64,000 nt of DNA from Diphasiastrum complanatum. Taxonomy: Eukaryota > Streptophyta > Lycopodiopsida > Lycopodiales > Lycopodiaceae. This document shows, piece after piece, positions 33,286-44,371 of this stretch. The translations under genes were made by a program, and so were the position numbers. Positions within the stretch are counted from its first letter, which is position 1. Every line of letters starts with the position of its first letter. Where the stretch lies: assembly GCA_029204225.1 (NCBI GenBank), contig CM055102.1, positions 41,877,229 through 41,941,228 on the forward strand. The letters are read 5' to 3'. The notes under the pieces were generated by a model that was not told where the DNA came from, searched no databases, and worked only from the letters and a program-made list of their open reading frames with translations.

Positions 33286-34105
33286 TGTTGGGGGTATTCC
33301 AAACATATTGTAAATAAATAATATCGGCTAATAAAATATGTTGCGAGGGCATGGCATCCTGCGCGTATAAGCCCATGATCCAATGAGCACGCAAGTTGAG
33401 TTGTAAATAGAATAATAGACTTGGGCCCCTTTGTAATTAAAATAAAACTTTAGGCCCAAAGTCATGTTAAACTTTGAAGTCTATTATTTTAGAGTTGGGT
33501 CCAAATGGAGAGTCACATTAATCATGTGAAATCCAATGTACTTTTTTAAGACCTTTGGATCAAGTTGGGTCCAAGATGAATGGATAGGATTAGTGTACAT
33601 ATTAGCCAATAGTATTTGGGGCAAGGGCCTTCCCCATTTATAAAAAGGCACCTCATGTACTCTATTTTTCATGCTTAATGAGAAGGAGGAAACTCTACCA
33701 AATTGGAGAGCCAAGCATCCTCATTTGCTAAGCACTCATGCTAATGCTTTTGTTGTGTAATTCTAATTGTTTCCATTTCTATGTTGTTGTTTTATTAGTT
33801 ATGGCTTCTCGATTAGCATGCATCTTGAGCTTTTGAGCTAACCTCCCTCTCCACTCTATCTCTCTCTTTCTCTCTTCTCCTCTCTATCTCTTCTCTTCTT
33901 CTCTTCTCTTTCACACAAAATCATGATGAATGCTAGTGTAGTGGAGTAGAGTTAATGGTAGGTAGTGTTAGTGGTGAGTAGAGTTAAGGGAGAAAGTGGA
34001 GGACTAACTAAAAGTAGCATCTATCGATAGTTAGGCACCTATCCAGTGTTCTGGCCCTTGTTGACAGGCGGGAGGGCTATACTACGCAAGATCTTCAACC
34101 CTACA
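33286..34105 (+). mobile_element. Probable 5' LTR of gypsy I
   Basis: The right edge (CCCTACA, 34105) is fixed by the primer site at 34107. The left edge at TGTTGGGGG (33286) is a proposal based on TG...CA ends. A TATA-like TTTATAAAAAGG lies at about 33638-33649, followed by CT-rich text (33845-33910), as expected for an LTR promoter and R/U5 region. No 3' LTR was found. Confidence 0.5.
33638..33649 (+). promoter_or_regulatory. Putative TATA element in gypsy I LTR
   Basis: TTTATAAAAAGG sits about 460 bp before the LTR end. Motif-based assignment only. Confidence 0.45.
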
Positions 34106-34106
34106 A

Positions 34107-34124
34107 TGGCGTCGTTGCTAGGGA
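34107..34124 (+). other. Primer-binding site of gypsy I
   Basis: TGGCGTCGTTGCTAGGGA matches the gypsy primer-site consensus with two changes and establishes plus orientation. Confidence 0.8.
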
Positions 34125-35300
34125 TAGGTTTTCACTAACTAGTATAGCTGCATTTTAGCTATTTCTTGCTTTTTGGAGTAGTTTTAGGTAGATTTTTGGG
34201 TGTTTAGAGTTAGTTTTCTGTATTTTGGACTGTTTACAGCTAGCGGAGGAGGTGTGAGAGGGTAGAGGAGACTCTGAACAGTCTCTAAGGGCTTGACATC
34301 CAAATCAAAATCTGAGAAAATCCAAAAAACACACCAATCTGCATGTTGGACGGAAAAAGAGCCAAAATTTCCATCAGATTTTGTTTTCTCCAAAAACAGT
34401 GAGAGATAACCCTTGCATGACTGGCAGCAGCTCCAAGGTACTGTCCCCAGACCTACATAGAAGCCTGCGAGAGTTAGTTCCAAACAACTTGCAAAAATCA
34501 TAAAAAAAAATCATAAAAATTCAAAAAAACCCTTGTGAAAATCCAAAAAAATGCAATTCTTCACCAGAACTCTCGTAGAGCCCTCTGAAGTTCCATCTCA
34601 GTGAGACCAGGACACAAAGAAGCTTGCGAGAGTTACTTCACTGTCTAAGTGCCTGTGTGCCAATTCCCAGTGGAAAAAATATGGGAAAATACTAGAGAAC
34701 ACTTGCAGACACTAGATTTTTTAGTTCTAGTGGGCAACAACCCTCGCAAAGAATTTTGAAGTTCCATCTCAGTGAGACCAGGACACAGAAGAGTTTGCGA
34801 GATTAGTTTGATTCCAATGAGTAGAAAATTGGGTTTAAGTGCTAAAAAATCACTAAAAAGTGAAGATCCAGCAAATCCTTCCAGAGAGAACTCTCGTAGA
34901 CCATTTCAATCGATCCAGAATGTCAATTTCCATTAGTGAAGAAGCCTGCAAGAGTTAGTACTGAGTATTGGTGAAGATTAAGCCAAATTAGTGGTTTTGA
35001 ACCCTTGCACACAATGAAATTTTCACTTCTTGTGAGTGTTAACTCTTGTAGAGAATTTCAAAGTTAGATTTGAGCCAGATTCAACTCCTATGGTCCTTGC
35101 GAGAGTTACTTCCCAATAATCTAAGAGATATCAAGGTTTTTGGTCTGCAAAATAGCTAAAGAGCCCTTGCACAGCCAACCCTTGCACTAGAAAACCTTGC
35201 AGACTAGATCAGTAAAAAGATCTACACCAGATCCAGCTACTGTCAAAATCTTAGGTCAATCAGTGTAAGGAGTAAAAAGTTATCAAGGAAAAACCATCAT
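34125..35300 (+). repeat. Gypsy I leader with about 150-175 bp degenerate tandem repeats
   Basis: Non-coding. Four to five modules carry AACTCTCGTAGAG or AACCCTCGCAAAG, then TTGAAGTTCCATCTCAGTGAGACCAG-like text in two of them, then TTGCGAGAGTTA. Module starts fall near 34565, 34738, 34885 and 35040. The leader is unusually long (about 1.2 kb) before the gag-like sequence begins. Confidence 0.6.
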
Positions 35301-37675
35301 AAGGGGCCTGATTTTCACTTCCGGCCAATCAAGATCCAAAGTGCATGCCATTGTACAAGCAAGAACCAACTATCTTGGACTCCACCATCAGATGAATCTG
35401 AGATCTGGATGATCAGTAGCAAGAAAGATAGCGAATTAAGCACCACACCTTCCCAGATTAGCAGCTGCGCAACAAGAGGCAGAATTGGAACCAGTGCCAA
35501 TGGATTCAATGGGTCAACTCGTACCTGTCGCTCCCTTGCATGCAGTCCAGAGGGCACCTCGGATGGAGATACCAAAATACGACAGATCATCAAATCCCAT
35601 CCACTTTAGATCTACGAACAAGCTTGTGAATTCTACGGCAGTCGAACACCTACAGAGAAGTTGATGTTGTTGGCTCAAGATTGGTTTTTCAATCTATCAG
35701 AGAAAAAAAAATCCACCTGGAAAGTGGTTAAAGCGGCTCTCATCACGCGCTTTAAACCAAGGAAGTTCCTATAAGACCCATTTCTCTTGCTCAACAAAGT
35801 CAAAATGGGAAAAAGAGAAAGGGTCAAGGACTATATTGAGCAGGTCAAACATCTACGATCCGAATGCAGTATAGCCCTAACTCCTGATCATGCGGTGATC
35901 ATGTGGTTCCTAGCAGGACTACCACGTAGCATCAGGAGAGAATCGAAACGACGGAAGCAGTACGCTACTTTGCAAGAAGCTATGGAGGATGCCATCATCA
36001 GGGAAGAGGATGAGGGATCAGACGACGAATATCCATCCACCCGTACTCCTACTCCCTCGATAGCATCATCATCATCAACTGCTTCCACTCTATCCACAGA
36101 ACTGCTGATGGAACAAATGACAAAATTACACAAACAGCAGATGGAACAACTTATGGTGCAGTTTGATCAGAAATTGAAAGCCTTATAAGGAGCTATAATA
36201 GCAACGCCAAATCTACTGAAACAGAACTAGCTATATTATCTCTGACGCATAAATGTATGGTGTTCAGTATGCACTCAAAACCATATAGCAAATGAGTGCC
36301 CAGTCCTAAAGCAAAATATGAGACTGACACATAGATTTTGCCATTTGTGCAATGCAACATCGCACGATACGACATTTTGCCCATTTATCCCCCGGATCGT
36401 CCAACGTAAAAAGAGTCCTTATCAGACTTCTTATCCCTATTATCAAGGGGCACCAAATGCAACACCGAGGTATGGAGCACCAAATAATCAACAACGTATG
36501 GCCTTAGTTGCACCACTGGGGCCAGCCAATCAACAAGTGGCCCACGTACACTTGACAACAGCATAACTAGAGATGCCAGTACCACCTCAACCTGAGCAGC
36601 AACAATGGTACAGGCTGGATGAGTCATTTATGAATCCTACCATAAATGAATATATTGTGGCCTATGCAGCTCAAACTCAGCGACAAGGCAGAAGAAATTA
36701 CGGTTGCTATGGATGTGGCGAAGGACACAGAATTGCTGAATGTCCTTACAAGGGCAATATACATCCTTCTGTCAAGAATGCGGTTATAGACACTGCTACA
36801 AGAATTGTCCATTGAGACCTGGGACTAGCGCACCCTTGAATTTCATTACAATATAACAAACAACAATTCCAGCACGGATGCCACTGGAAAGGCAACAATT
36901 CCATGCTCCTGTCTTAGCCATTGTGCGAGCACAAAAGAGGAAGGAAGTGGCTGTCTCAACACTACCATCGATCACTGATGGCCAACCCTCAACTTCAGTG
37001 CCATATCCGAATGTGAGGAAAGAAAGGAGACAGTACCAGAAGATACGGCACTGGGTACAGAGAGCACAAGTGGAGGAAAAAGAGCGCAAAAAGGACAACC
37101 CTATGGAACCTCCGGCTAATGACAAACGAGAACCACAAATGGGCTCACCATTGCGCACCAATCAGAATGATCGATTGCATTGTCATGAACCACCTTTCCA
37201 CATGGTGGAGCCCGAGGAACCGTGCACCTCGGGGAATTACTGCGGATTGCACCACAAGCTAAAAACCTACTGGTTGAATGGGCCAAAGCGGACGTGGAGC
37301 CAGTACGGGCTACGAAAAGACTAGTTACCACATCGGGGCAGCGAGGGAAAGCAAGGAACACAACATCACCTTGCCAATCAAACACAAGAGATTCGAGGAT
37401 GAGGCAGCAGTAGTAGATGGACAATCAGGTGTCAATTTGATCTCCACTAATTTATACCAAAAGTGGAATTTACAAGGATTGAAGCCATCAAGATTCACTA
37501 TCAAGCTAGCGGATCAATCCTGTGTAAAACCAAAGGGTGCGATTGCCGATATCCCTATAAGAATAATAAGCATGTACTTTGTGATCACCTTTGTCGTAAT
37601 GGATATACCTGAATCTCCATCTGCATACCGTGTTTTACTGGGAAGACCATGGTGGAGGACTACGCAAGTAGTACA
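35300..37675 (+). pseudogene. Ty3/gypsy I gag and protease region
   Basis: Retrotransposon gag (PF03732-like) is visible as KTWKVVKAALITRF-type text near 35720 and KMGKRERVKDYIEQVKHLRS (from 35787), followed by a Ser/Thr-rich linker and a Gln-rich helix. Zinc-knuckle-like motifs follow: FCHLCNATSHDTTFC (about 36345) and CYGCGEGHRIAEC (about 36708). The protease-like domain lies at 37278-37675 (DGQSGVNLIS, then VLLGRPWW). Frame breaks separate the parts. The element is cut by copia B exactly after GTACA at 37675 and resumes at 43533-43538. It shares its CYGCGE knuckle with the fragment at 53457-54490. Confidence 0.8.
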
Positions 37676-38319
37676 TGTGAAAGATTTCAGATCCTTAAGA
37701 TCCAATCTACTTGAATGATCTTTGGTTAGAAAGAGAAATACACTACCAATTTCACCAATGTAGAAAAATCAGCATCTACACACAATTTGAGATGCAAACA
37801 CTAATAGAACTTGATCAAACTTGAATGAAATGATTATGTACTGTTGCTGTCCGTACAAAATCAACAAGCTACTGTATTTCACACGTGTGGATCCAAAAAT
37901 AACAAATATGATCATTCTACACATAGAATTGCAAGCAATCACCAAAATAGTGCACCAATGGATAGTAGAACCCAAGAGAACCATGTATAAGCATGAAATG
38001 AGATGGAGAAGAGAGAAGATGACTCTCTCCACGAGCTACATCCTTTTATAGCAGGTCCAAACCCTATTTGGCCACTTGGCTTTCCCACCAAAATGCTAAC
38101 CCTACCAATTTTGGGTCTAGATTCAATGTACCCATTCAAATTGAATCTACTCAAACTCGCATTCTATCTTTCCCACACTTTCAAAAAGTGTTTATTTAAA
38201 TGAAATTTAGACTAATGAACTTTGAAAAGTCAACCTCTAAGTCTAAAATAGGTTTTGGCCTCAATATGCCAAATATGGAAATATTGCAAAATGTGATGAA
38301 ACTAGTTGAATCTTTCACA
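37676..38319 (-). mobile_element. 3' LTR of copia B
   Basis: Bounded by TGTGAAAGATTTC and GAATCTTTCACA, contains CACACGTGTG at 37880-37889, and is followed on the internal side by the polypurine complement CTCCCTCTTC (38320-38329). Confidence 0.95.
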
Positions 38320-38329
38320 CTCCCTCTTC

Positions 38330-38901
38330 AACTAGTTTTAGCGTAGACTTTGATAATACTCCAAGTGAAGTCCTATGCTTCATGACCAAGTCTTTTCCCA
38401 ATGCTTTGGTGAAGATATCAGCTACACATTCCCTTGAAGACACATGTTGAAGCTCCACCTCCTTTGCAATGACTCGCTCCCTCACAAAATGATATTGTAT
38501 CTAAATATGCTTGCTCCTAGCATGAAAGATAGGATTGGATGCCATTCTTTGGGCTGATTGATTGTCACAAAAGATGATTGGGCTCTCCAAAAAATCCAGC
38601 AAGTGAATATCCTTGATCATCCTTTTGATCCATACCATCTCCTTTGTGTAATGTGTAAGAGCTTTGTACTCGGCCTCACTAGATGACAATGAGATAGTGG
38701 CTTGTTTCTTTGACATCCATGATATAGCTCCATCACCTATGAAAATACAATAAGAACTAGTGGATTTCCTAACCATTACATCTCCAGCATAGTCCGAATC
38801 TGAAAATCGAAAAAGATTAGGTGATGATCCCTCATACAATATGCCAAAATCTCGAGTTCCAATGATGTACCTCAAAACTCGCTTTCCTAGCTTCCAATGC
38901 T
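38330..38901 (-). pseudogene. Copia B RNase H
   Basis: The minus-strand frame contains WKLGKRVLRYIIGTRDFGILYEG, FSDSDYAGDVMVRKSTSSYC, SKKQATISLSSSEAEYKAL and IFCDNQSAQRMASNP. These carry the conserved acidic residues of copia RNase H. The frame changes near 38501, after which the usual end (VADIF.K.LGKD) is readable in another frame. RNase H starts directly at the edge of the foreign insert, where the RT thumb should be. Confidence 0.85.
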
Positions 38902-39801
38902 CCTAGCATAGTTTTTGCCAATAGAACTTTGATCCATCATAAGAATGATCTTCTTTCTAAGAATAGATCTCCTTTCAATGATCATGTAATGCTCAAAATA
39001 GAAACAACCATAATTGATATAGAGAATAGTGTCCACTTGGGATGCTTCACTATTTATTACATCAATTTTACATGTAAAAATGTGACTAGAACATGAAGAA
39101 TCAAATAGAATGTAAATGAAATGATTACACCATGCTTCCAACTCTAAACTCGCTGGAAAAATACAGCAAACAAACAATAAATGTGAGTGATCACCTTTTG
39201 CTTGCATGTCTCCTCCTCCTTTGTCCTTTGTTGCCTTGTATCCACCATGATACTCCATGAATGAGCCTCCATGTTCATCTTGCCATAAGATGCCATCATC
39301 ACTTGATGACTTGGCCATGAATGAGTGACATAATGAGCCTCTAATAGCTTCATTTACATCAGCAAAATCAGCCAAGAATGCTAGTACAAATCCAACATCA
39401 AAACAATGCTCACCAATGTAGCTAGTTTTACCATATCTTGACAATTTGCACACATCCACATGAAATTGCTCAAACATGAGATAGAACAAGTAAAGTAAAC
39501 TTGAACAACACTTTCTTGCTGCTCCTTTGACCTTACTTGAGTCTTCAATATGCTACAAAAATAGATCCATAACACCTTTGCCAATTACCTCTCATTTGAT
39601 GCTCTTGACTAGCTCCAAATTGCCAACTTCCCTTTTGACTAGTTGAAGCGCTTTGAGATCAATTTCTTGATCTTCAACTTGACCATCAAAGTAATTGAGC
39701 AAACTTTGTTTTCCAGATCCGTTACTTGATTTTACAGCAAGATAACATCCATCCACTTGCATAGCTCCATGTACACAAGAAGATCCTCCAAAAGATGGTC
39801 C
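38902..39801 (-). other. Foreign 900-bp block replacing copia B reverse transcriptase
   Basis: Between the last RT-flanking codons (EEWIQ.MDLEYQSLMKS, ending about 39802) and RNase H (from about 38901) there is no RT motif. Instead a continuing frame reads FGGSSCVHGAMQVDGCYLAV, then VEDQEIDLKALQLVKREVG (to 39592), and a second 200-codon frame (39489-38887) has no recognised domain. The length matches the deleted RT closely (890 bp in copia A). Copia C carries the first 200 bp of the same block in the same position (51298-51499), and the last 300 bp match the 3' tail of copia D. It could be a captured host segment or template-switched retroelement tail. Confidence 0.75.
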
Positions 39802-41727
39802 ACTCTTCATAAGAGATTGATACTCAAGATCCATTGGTTGGATCCACTCCTCTTATTTCCTTGCTTGATCTACACTTGTAGGATCATCCAAAGAGGTTAG
39901 GAAAGCAACATAATTTCCAAAAACTACTTGCTTATCCTTTTGATCATATGTGATCCTTGAAGGTACTTGTCTTTCTCTTGATGTTCTCCTTGGCTTTTGA
40001 CTTGATGAAGGTCCATCATCACCACCATCCAAAGTAGAATCCTTCTCATCAACATCAAGAATGTTAGATCCATCTACTTTACCATCAATCATGCTTGAAG
40101 ACACCTTTGGAATGTTTCCCTCATCAAAAATGACATCTCTACCAACAATCACTTTGTTAGTAGAAGGAATGTAAACCTTGTAGGCTTTACTCACCTCACT
40201 ATATCCAACAAAAATACCTCTTCTTGAAGATGGATCCTCCTTGGTCCTATCATCAAGAGTAATGTTGACATAGCATGTGCATCCAAAGGTTCTTAGAAAG
40301 TTGACACTCAGCCTCCTCTTAAATAGCATCTCAAAAGGTGTCCTTCCATCCAAAATCGCACTCGGCCACCTATTGCACAAGAAATTGGCACACAACAAAG
40401 CTTCATCCCAAAATGGTTTGTCAAGATTAGCACCTAACCTCATAGCTTTAGCACTTTCACATAAAGTTCTATTCTTCCTTTCAGCCACTCCATTTTGTTG
40501 TGGGGTCTTTGATGTTGTATACTCCCTCTTGATCCCATGCTCATCACAAAAGGCCTTGAGCTTGTTAGATATGTACTCACCACCATTGTCACCTCTCAAG
40601 CACTTGATCTTTGTGGAGAATTGGTTCTCCCTTGCATTCTTGAACTTGACAAAGACATTATACACTTCATCCTTGCTCTTTAGTAGATAGATCCAACAAA
40701 ATCTACTAAAATCATCAATGAATGTTACATACATCTTAGCTCCACTATTGCTAATTGTAGTAAATCCATGAATATCCGAATGTACAAGTTGAAAAGGCTT
40801 TGTAGATCTAGAAATAGATCTAGTATAAGGTAGTCTATGTGACTTAGACAAAGCACAAGACTCACAAACATGCTTGTCATTACTTAAGGAACTTGGAAGA
40901 CCAATCACAACCTTCTTCCTTGCCATTATCTCCAATGACTTGAAGTTGAGGTGACCCATCCTTTTGTGCCAAACCTCTTGAATAGAAATTTGCTCCCTTG
41001 CAACACATCCAACTTGGTTAACAATAACACAAGCATCAAGTTTGAACAACTTCCCTTGCCTTTTACCTTTTCCAATCAAGACATCCTTCCTTTTGATCAA
41101 ACAAGCATCTCCATCAAACTCCACCTTGAGGCCCTTACTTAGCATTTGACTCACACTAAGCAAATTCTTGGTAATAGATGGAATAAACAAGACATCCTCC
41201 AAATGAACATTCCTATTTGTAGAGAGAGAAATAGGAATTGTGCCAATCCCTTTGATTGCACACTCACCATCATTGGCCATGTAGATCACCCTCTTGTCAT
41301 CTCCATATGCCAACAAAGAAGTGAAGTACTCTTTGTGAAAGGTCATGTGTGAACTTGCTCCACTATCAATCCACCAAGGATCTAGATCTCCATCATTAGC
41401 AAGCATACATGAAGACATCACAAAAGCATCATCATTTGCATCTTGCGCATCCAAACCATCCTCATCAAGAGTAAGATTACCTTGCTTGTCTCCTTGATCT
41501 CTCTTTTTCTTGTAGCACTCACTTGCAAAGTGTCCTTTGATGCCACAATAGAAGCACTTGAGCTTTGATCTATCCTTCTTTTTTTCCACTTGAAGAAGCA
41601 TCCACTTGATCTTTCCCTTTAGACCACTTGCTTTTGGTTTTGCCCTTGAATTTGCCCTTTGTGAACATAGCATCCTCTTGAAATGTCGATGTAGATCCAC
41701 CTCTTGCTTGAAGCCTATATTCCTCAT
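39802..41727 (-). pseudogene. Copia B zinc knuckle, protease and integrase
   Basis: A 624-codon open frame (41727-39853). In order: CCHC knuckle CFYCGIKGHFASEC; protease WWIDSGASSHMT; GAG-pre-integrase (VWHKRMGHLNFKSL); integrase with HSDIHG, RGDNGGEY and QQNGVAERKNR, that is D, D and E retained; integrase tail with FVGYSEVSKAYKVYIPS. An in-frame stop (ARK then stop) lies just before EEWIQ. Apart from that the frame is undamaged, in contrast to gag. Confidence 0.9.
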
Positions 41728-42280
41728 TGATCAAGATCTCTTGAAGATCCATCAAACTTGGAAAAGTCTTTTGAATAGCAATACTTTGAACAATGTTAGC
41801 ATAAGCATCCAACAAGCGATTAAGAATCACTTGAATAAGCTCTCCTTCCTTAATGCTTTCATCTATGCAAGCTAACTCATCATTCAATGCTTTCATTCTC
41901 AAAACAAAAGTACTTGGACTTTATTCATTCTTTTGCAAACAAGAAAAGATTTGCCTTCTTAGAGTCAACACTCTAGAAGTAGACTTGGATTCATAAAGCT
42001 TCTTCAATGAATTCCAAGCTTCCAAAGATGATGTGCACTTACCAACTTCCTTGAGAAGTTCATTGGTAACATTCATCTTTATCATGTGTAGAGCCTTCTT
42101 GGCCCTCTTGTCATACCTCAATTGATCTTGTTGTGTTGCTGGTCTCTCCTCCAAACCTACAACAATATCCAAAACATCATTCATCTCAAGAAGTGACTCC
42201 ATCCTCACTTTCCATAATGAATAGCTACTTGAGGTAAGCCTATCATTGGCTTCCAACATGACTCCAATTGAGGTTGTCAT
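41570..42280 (-). pseudogene. Copia B gag (premature stop and frameshift)
   Basis: Starts MTTSIGVMLEANDRLTSS at 42280. UBN2-type gag with LLEMNDVLDIV and MIKMNVTNELLKEVGKC. A stop codon interrupts after SCLQKNE at 41921, where copia C has a Glu codon. The frame resumes to 41570 with ELIQVILNRLLDAYAN and a Lys-rich tail (KFKGKTKSKWSKGK), then shifts into the protease/integrase frame near 41580-41600. Confidence 0.9.
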
Positions 42281-42868
42281 GTAGCAATGACCTGATCTTC
42301 TCTTTCAACCTGTTTCAATGCACAAAGCACTCCTTTGAACAACAACAAATGCTTTCAAAAGAAATCACCAAGATTTGAAACTATCTCACAAATTCTCTTC
42401 TAGCACTTATCCAAGCAAATCAACCCATAGAATCATGGAATCTTGATCAACCTATGATCTATCCTCAATCTAATGACTTTTGCCACTTCCTAAGATTGAA
42501 ACACACTCAAATGAAGTCCAGCAACCTCACTATCTAGAGATCCAATCAAAATTAGGATTTTGACAAAATCACAAAAAATTGACTATTCCAAATCTACATG
42601 CAAATGCTGAAAATTTGATATGCAATCTATAAGCCACCACTTAGGCTGAACCAATGATCCAAAAATCGGCCAAATCTGGCATGTGAATTCAAAAAATGGA
42701 ATTGAACAAGTATATTGACCTATTTAGTGTTTTGATCTACAAAAGATCCAATCTACAAAAGCAAAAAATCCGATTTTGGTGTAGAATCCTCTCTAGCATG
42801 CTCTAGACTTGATATCTTCACCAAATCATTGATAGATCTGATTTCCTCCTTCATCACCTGAAACACAA
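42281..42868 (-). other. Untranslated leader of copia B
   Basis: About 590 bp without coding support, between primer site and gag. It is collinear with the leader of copia C (49154-49742). Confidence 0.8.
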
Positions 42869-42880
42869 GCTCTGATACCA
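42869..42880 (-). other. Primer-binding site of copia B
   Basis: The complement reads TGGTATCAGAGC, directly beside the LTR edge at 42881. Confidence 0.95.
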
Positions 42881-43532
42881 TGTGAAAGATTTCAGATCCT
42901 TAAGATCCAATCTACTTGAATGATCTTTGGTTAGAAAGAGAAATACACTACCAATTTCACCAATGTAGAAAAATCAGCATTTACACACAATTTGAGATGC
43001 AAACACTAATAGAACTTGATCAAACTTGAATGAAATGATTATGTACTGTTGCTGTCCGTACAAAACCAGCAAGCTACTGTATTTCACACGTGTGGATCCA
43101 AAAATAACAAATATAGATCAAATGCTACACATAGAATTGTAAGCAATCACCAAAATAGTGCACCAATGGATAGTAGAACCCAAGAGAACCATGTATAAGC
43201 ATGAAATGAGATAGAGAAGAGAGAAGATGACTCTCTCCATGAGTTACATCCTTTTATAGTAGGTTCAAACCCTATTTGGCCACTTGGCTTTCCCACCAAA
43301 ATGCTAACCCTACCAATTTTGGTTCTAGATTCAATGTACCCAACTTATTCAAATTGAATCTACTCAAACTCGCATTCTATCTTTCCCACACTTTCAAAAA
43401 GTGTTTATTTAAATGAGATTTAGACTAATGAACTTTGAAAAGTCAACCTCTAAGTCTAAAACAAGTTTTGGCCTCAATATGCCAAATATGAAAATATTGC
43501 AAAATGTGATGAAACTAGTTGAATCTTTCACA
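42881..43532 (-). mobile_element. 5' LTR of copia B
   Basis: 652 bp, with CACACGTGTG at 43085-43094. It is flanked by GTACA on the right. It keeps a 5-bp block (ACCCAACTTATTC) that the 3' LTR lacks. Confidence 0.95.
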
Positions 43533-43537
43533 GTACA

Positions 43538-44045
43538 CAACTGGGGTACGGGAAAAATCACAGAGACGGTGAGAGAGCAGGCCATGTGCGGTGAAACCAC
43601 TTGCACCCAAGGCTGATGACGGATCTTCCACGACAGATCACATGATAGATCGCCCAAGGCAAGCCAAGGGTGGTCACTATGATTCAGAGACGGATGTTGT
43701 GAGATAAATAGATGCATTAGTAATGATTGACTGCCAAGCATGTCAATATGAATCAGATCCTAAACCTAGCACATCTTCTCCCAAGTGTTACACCATGGAT
43801 ACACCAATTACATTTGGAGTGAATATGATCAACGTAGCGTGGTTGTCAACAGAATCTATTGACAACCCAGTGGACAATGATTTAGTCCCTTGGCAACATG
43901 CTCTGACTTATAACAAGGAGACTGAGCTGAGTGATGAGTAGGTCCTACAACACATGGACCCAGATTGTTATGGAATTAAAAAAAGTACTAGCTCAACCGC
44001 CGCAAAAATCTGCTATGGCGAAAGTTTCAAAGATAGATCCACCAA
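43538..44045 (+). pseudogene. Gypsy I, downstream of the copia B insertion
   Basis: After the GTACA duplication the gypsy text resumes (HNWGTGKITETV in frame with the interrupted protease end). A frame at 43723-43941 then reads MIDCQACQYESDPKP and NDLVPWQHALTYNKETELSDE. This would be the linker between protease and RT. RT itself is not reached, because a copia fragment begins at 44046. Confidence 0.6.
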
Positions 44046-44371
44046 GGGCACATTTTGTAGAGAGAGAAATAGGAATTGTGTCAATCCCTTTGATTGCACA
44101 CTCACCATCATTGACCTTTTTTCCATTTGAAGAAGCCTCCCCTTGATCTTGCCCTTTATACCACTTGCCTTTGTTTTTGCCCTTGATGAACATAGCCTCC
44201 TCTCCAACTTGAGTTGATGTAGACCCACTCCTTGCTTGAAGCCTATATTCTTCATTGATCAAGATCTCTTGAAGATCCATCAAACTTTTCAAAGTTCTTT
44301 GAATGCCAAGACTTTGAACAAAGTTAGCATGATCATCCAACAAACCATTAAGAATCACTTGAACAAGCTCT
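44046..44371 (-). pseudogene. Copia B-family gag/protease deletion fragment
   Basis: The minus-strand frame reads LVQVILNGLLDDHANFVQSL, MDLQEILINEEYRLQARSGS and GKNKGKWYKGQDQGEASSNGK, then jumps directly to NDGECAIKGIDTIPISLSTK. Gag is therefore fused in frame to mid-protease by deletion of the zinc knuckle and catalytic DSG. Both edges are abrupt. Confidence 0.75.

Larger units (their letters stand above)
37676..43532 (-). mobile_element. Ty1/copia B, RT-replaced element in gypsy I
   Basis: A 5857-bp minus-strand element with both LTRs (37676-38319, 644 bp; 42881-43532, 652 bp) and a 5-bp duplication GTACA at 37671-37675 and 43533-43537. The LTRs differ by at least a dozen substitutions and a few short indels, so it is clearly older than copia A. 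Gag has a premature stop and a frameshift, protease and integrase are long and open, and reverse transcriptase is absent and replaced by about 900 bp of other sequence. RNase H is present. It cannot be autonomous. Confidence 0.95.

Noticed and set aside
38902-39801. The block in copia B as a diverged reverse transcriptase.
   Set aside because: No YVDD, QMDV, KARLVAKG or LYGLKQAPR motif is found in any minus-strand frame, and copia C agrees with B on the non-RT text.
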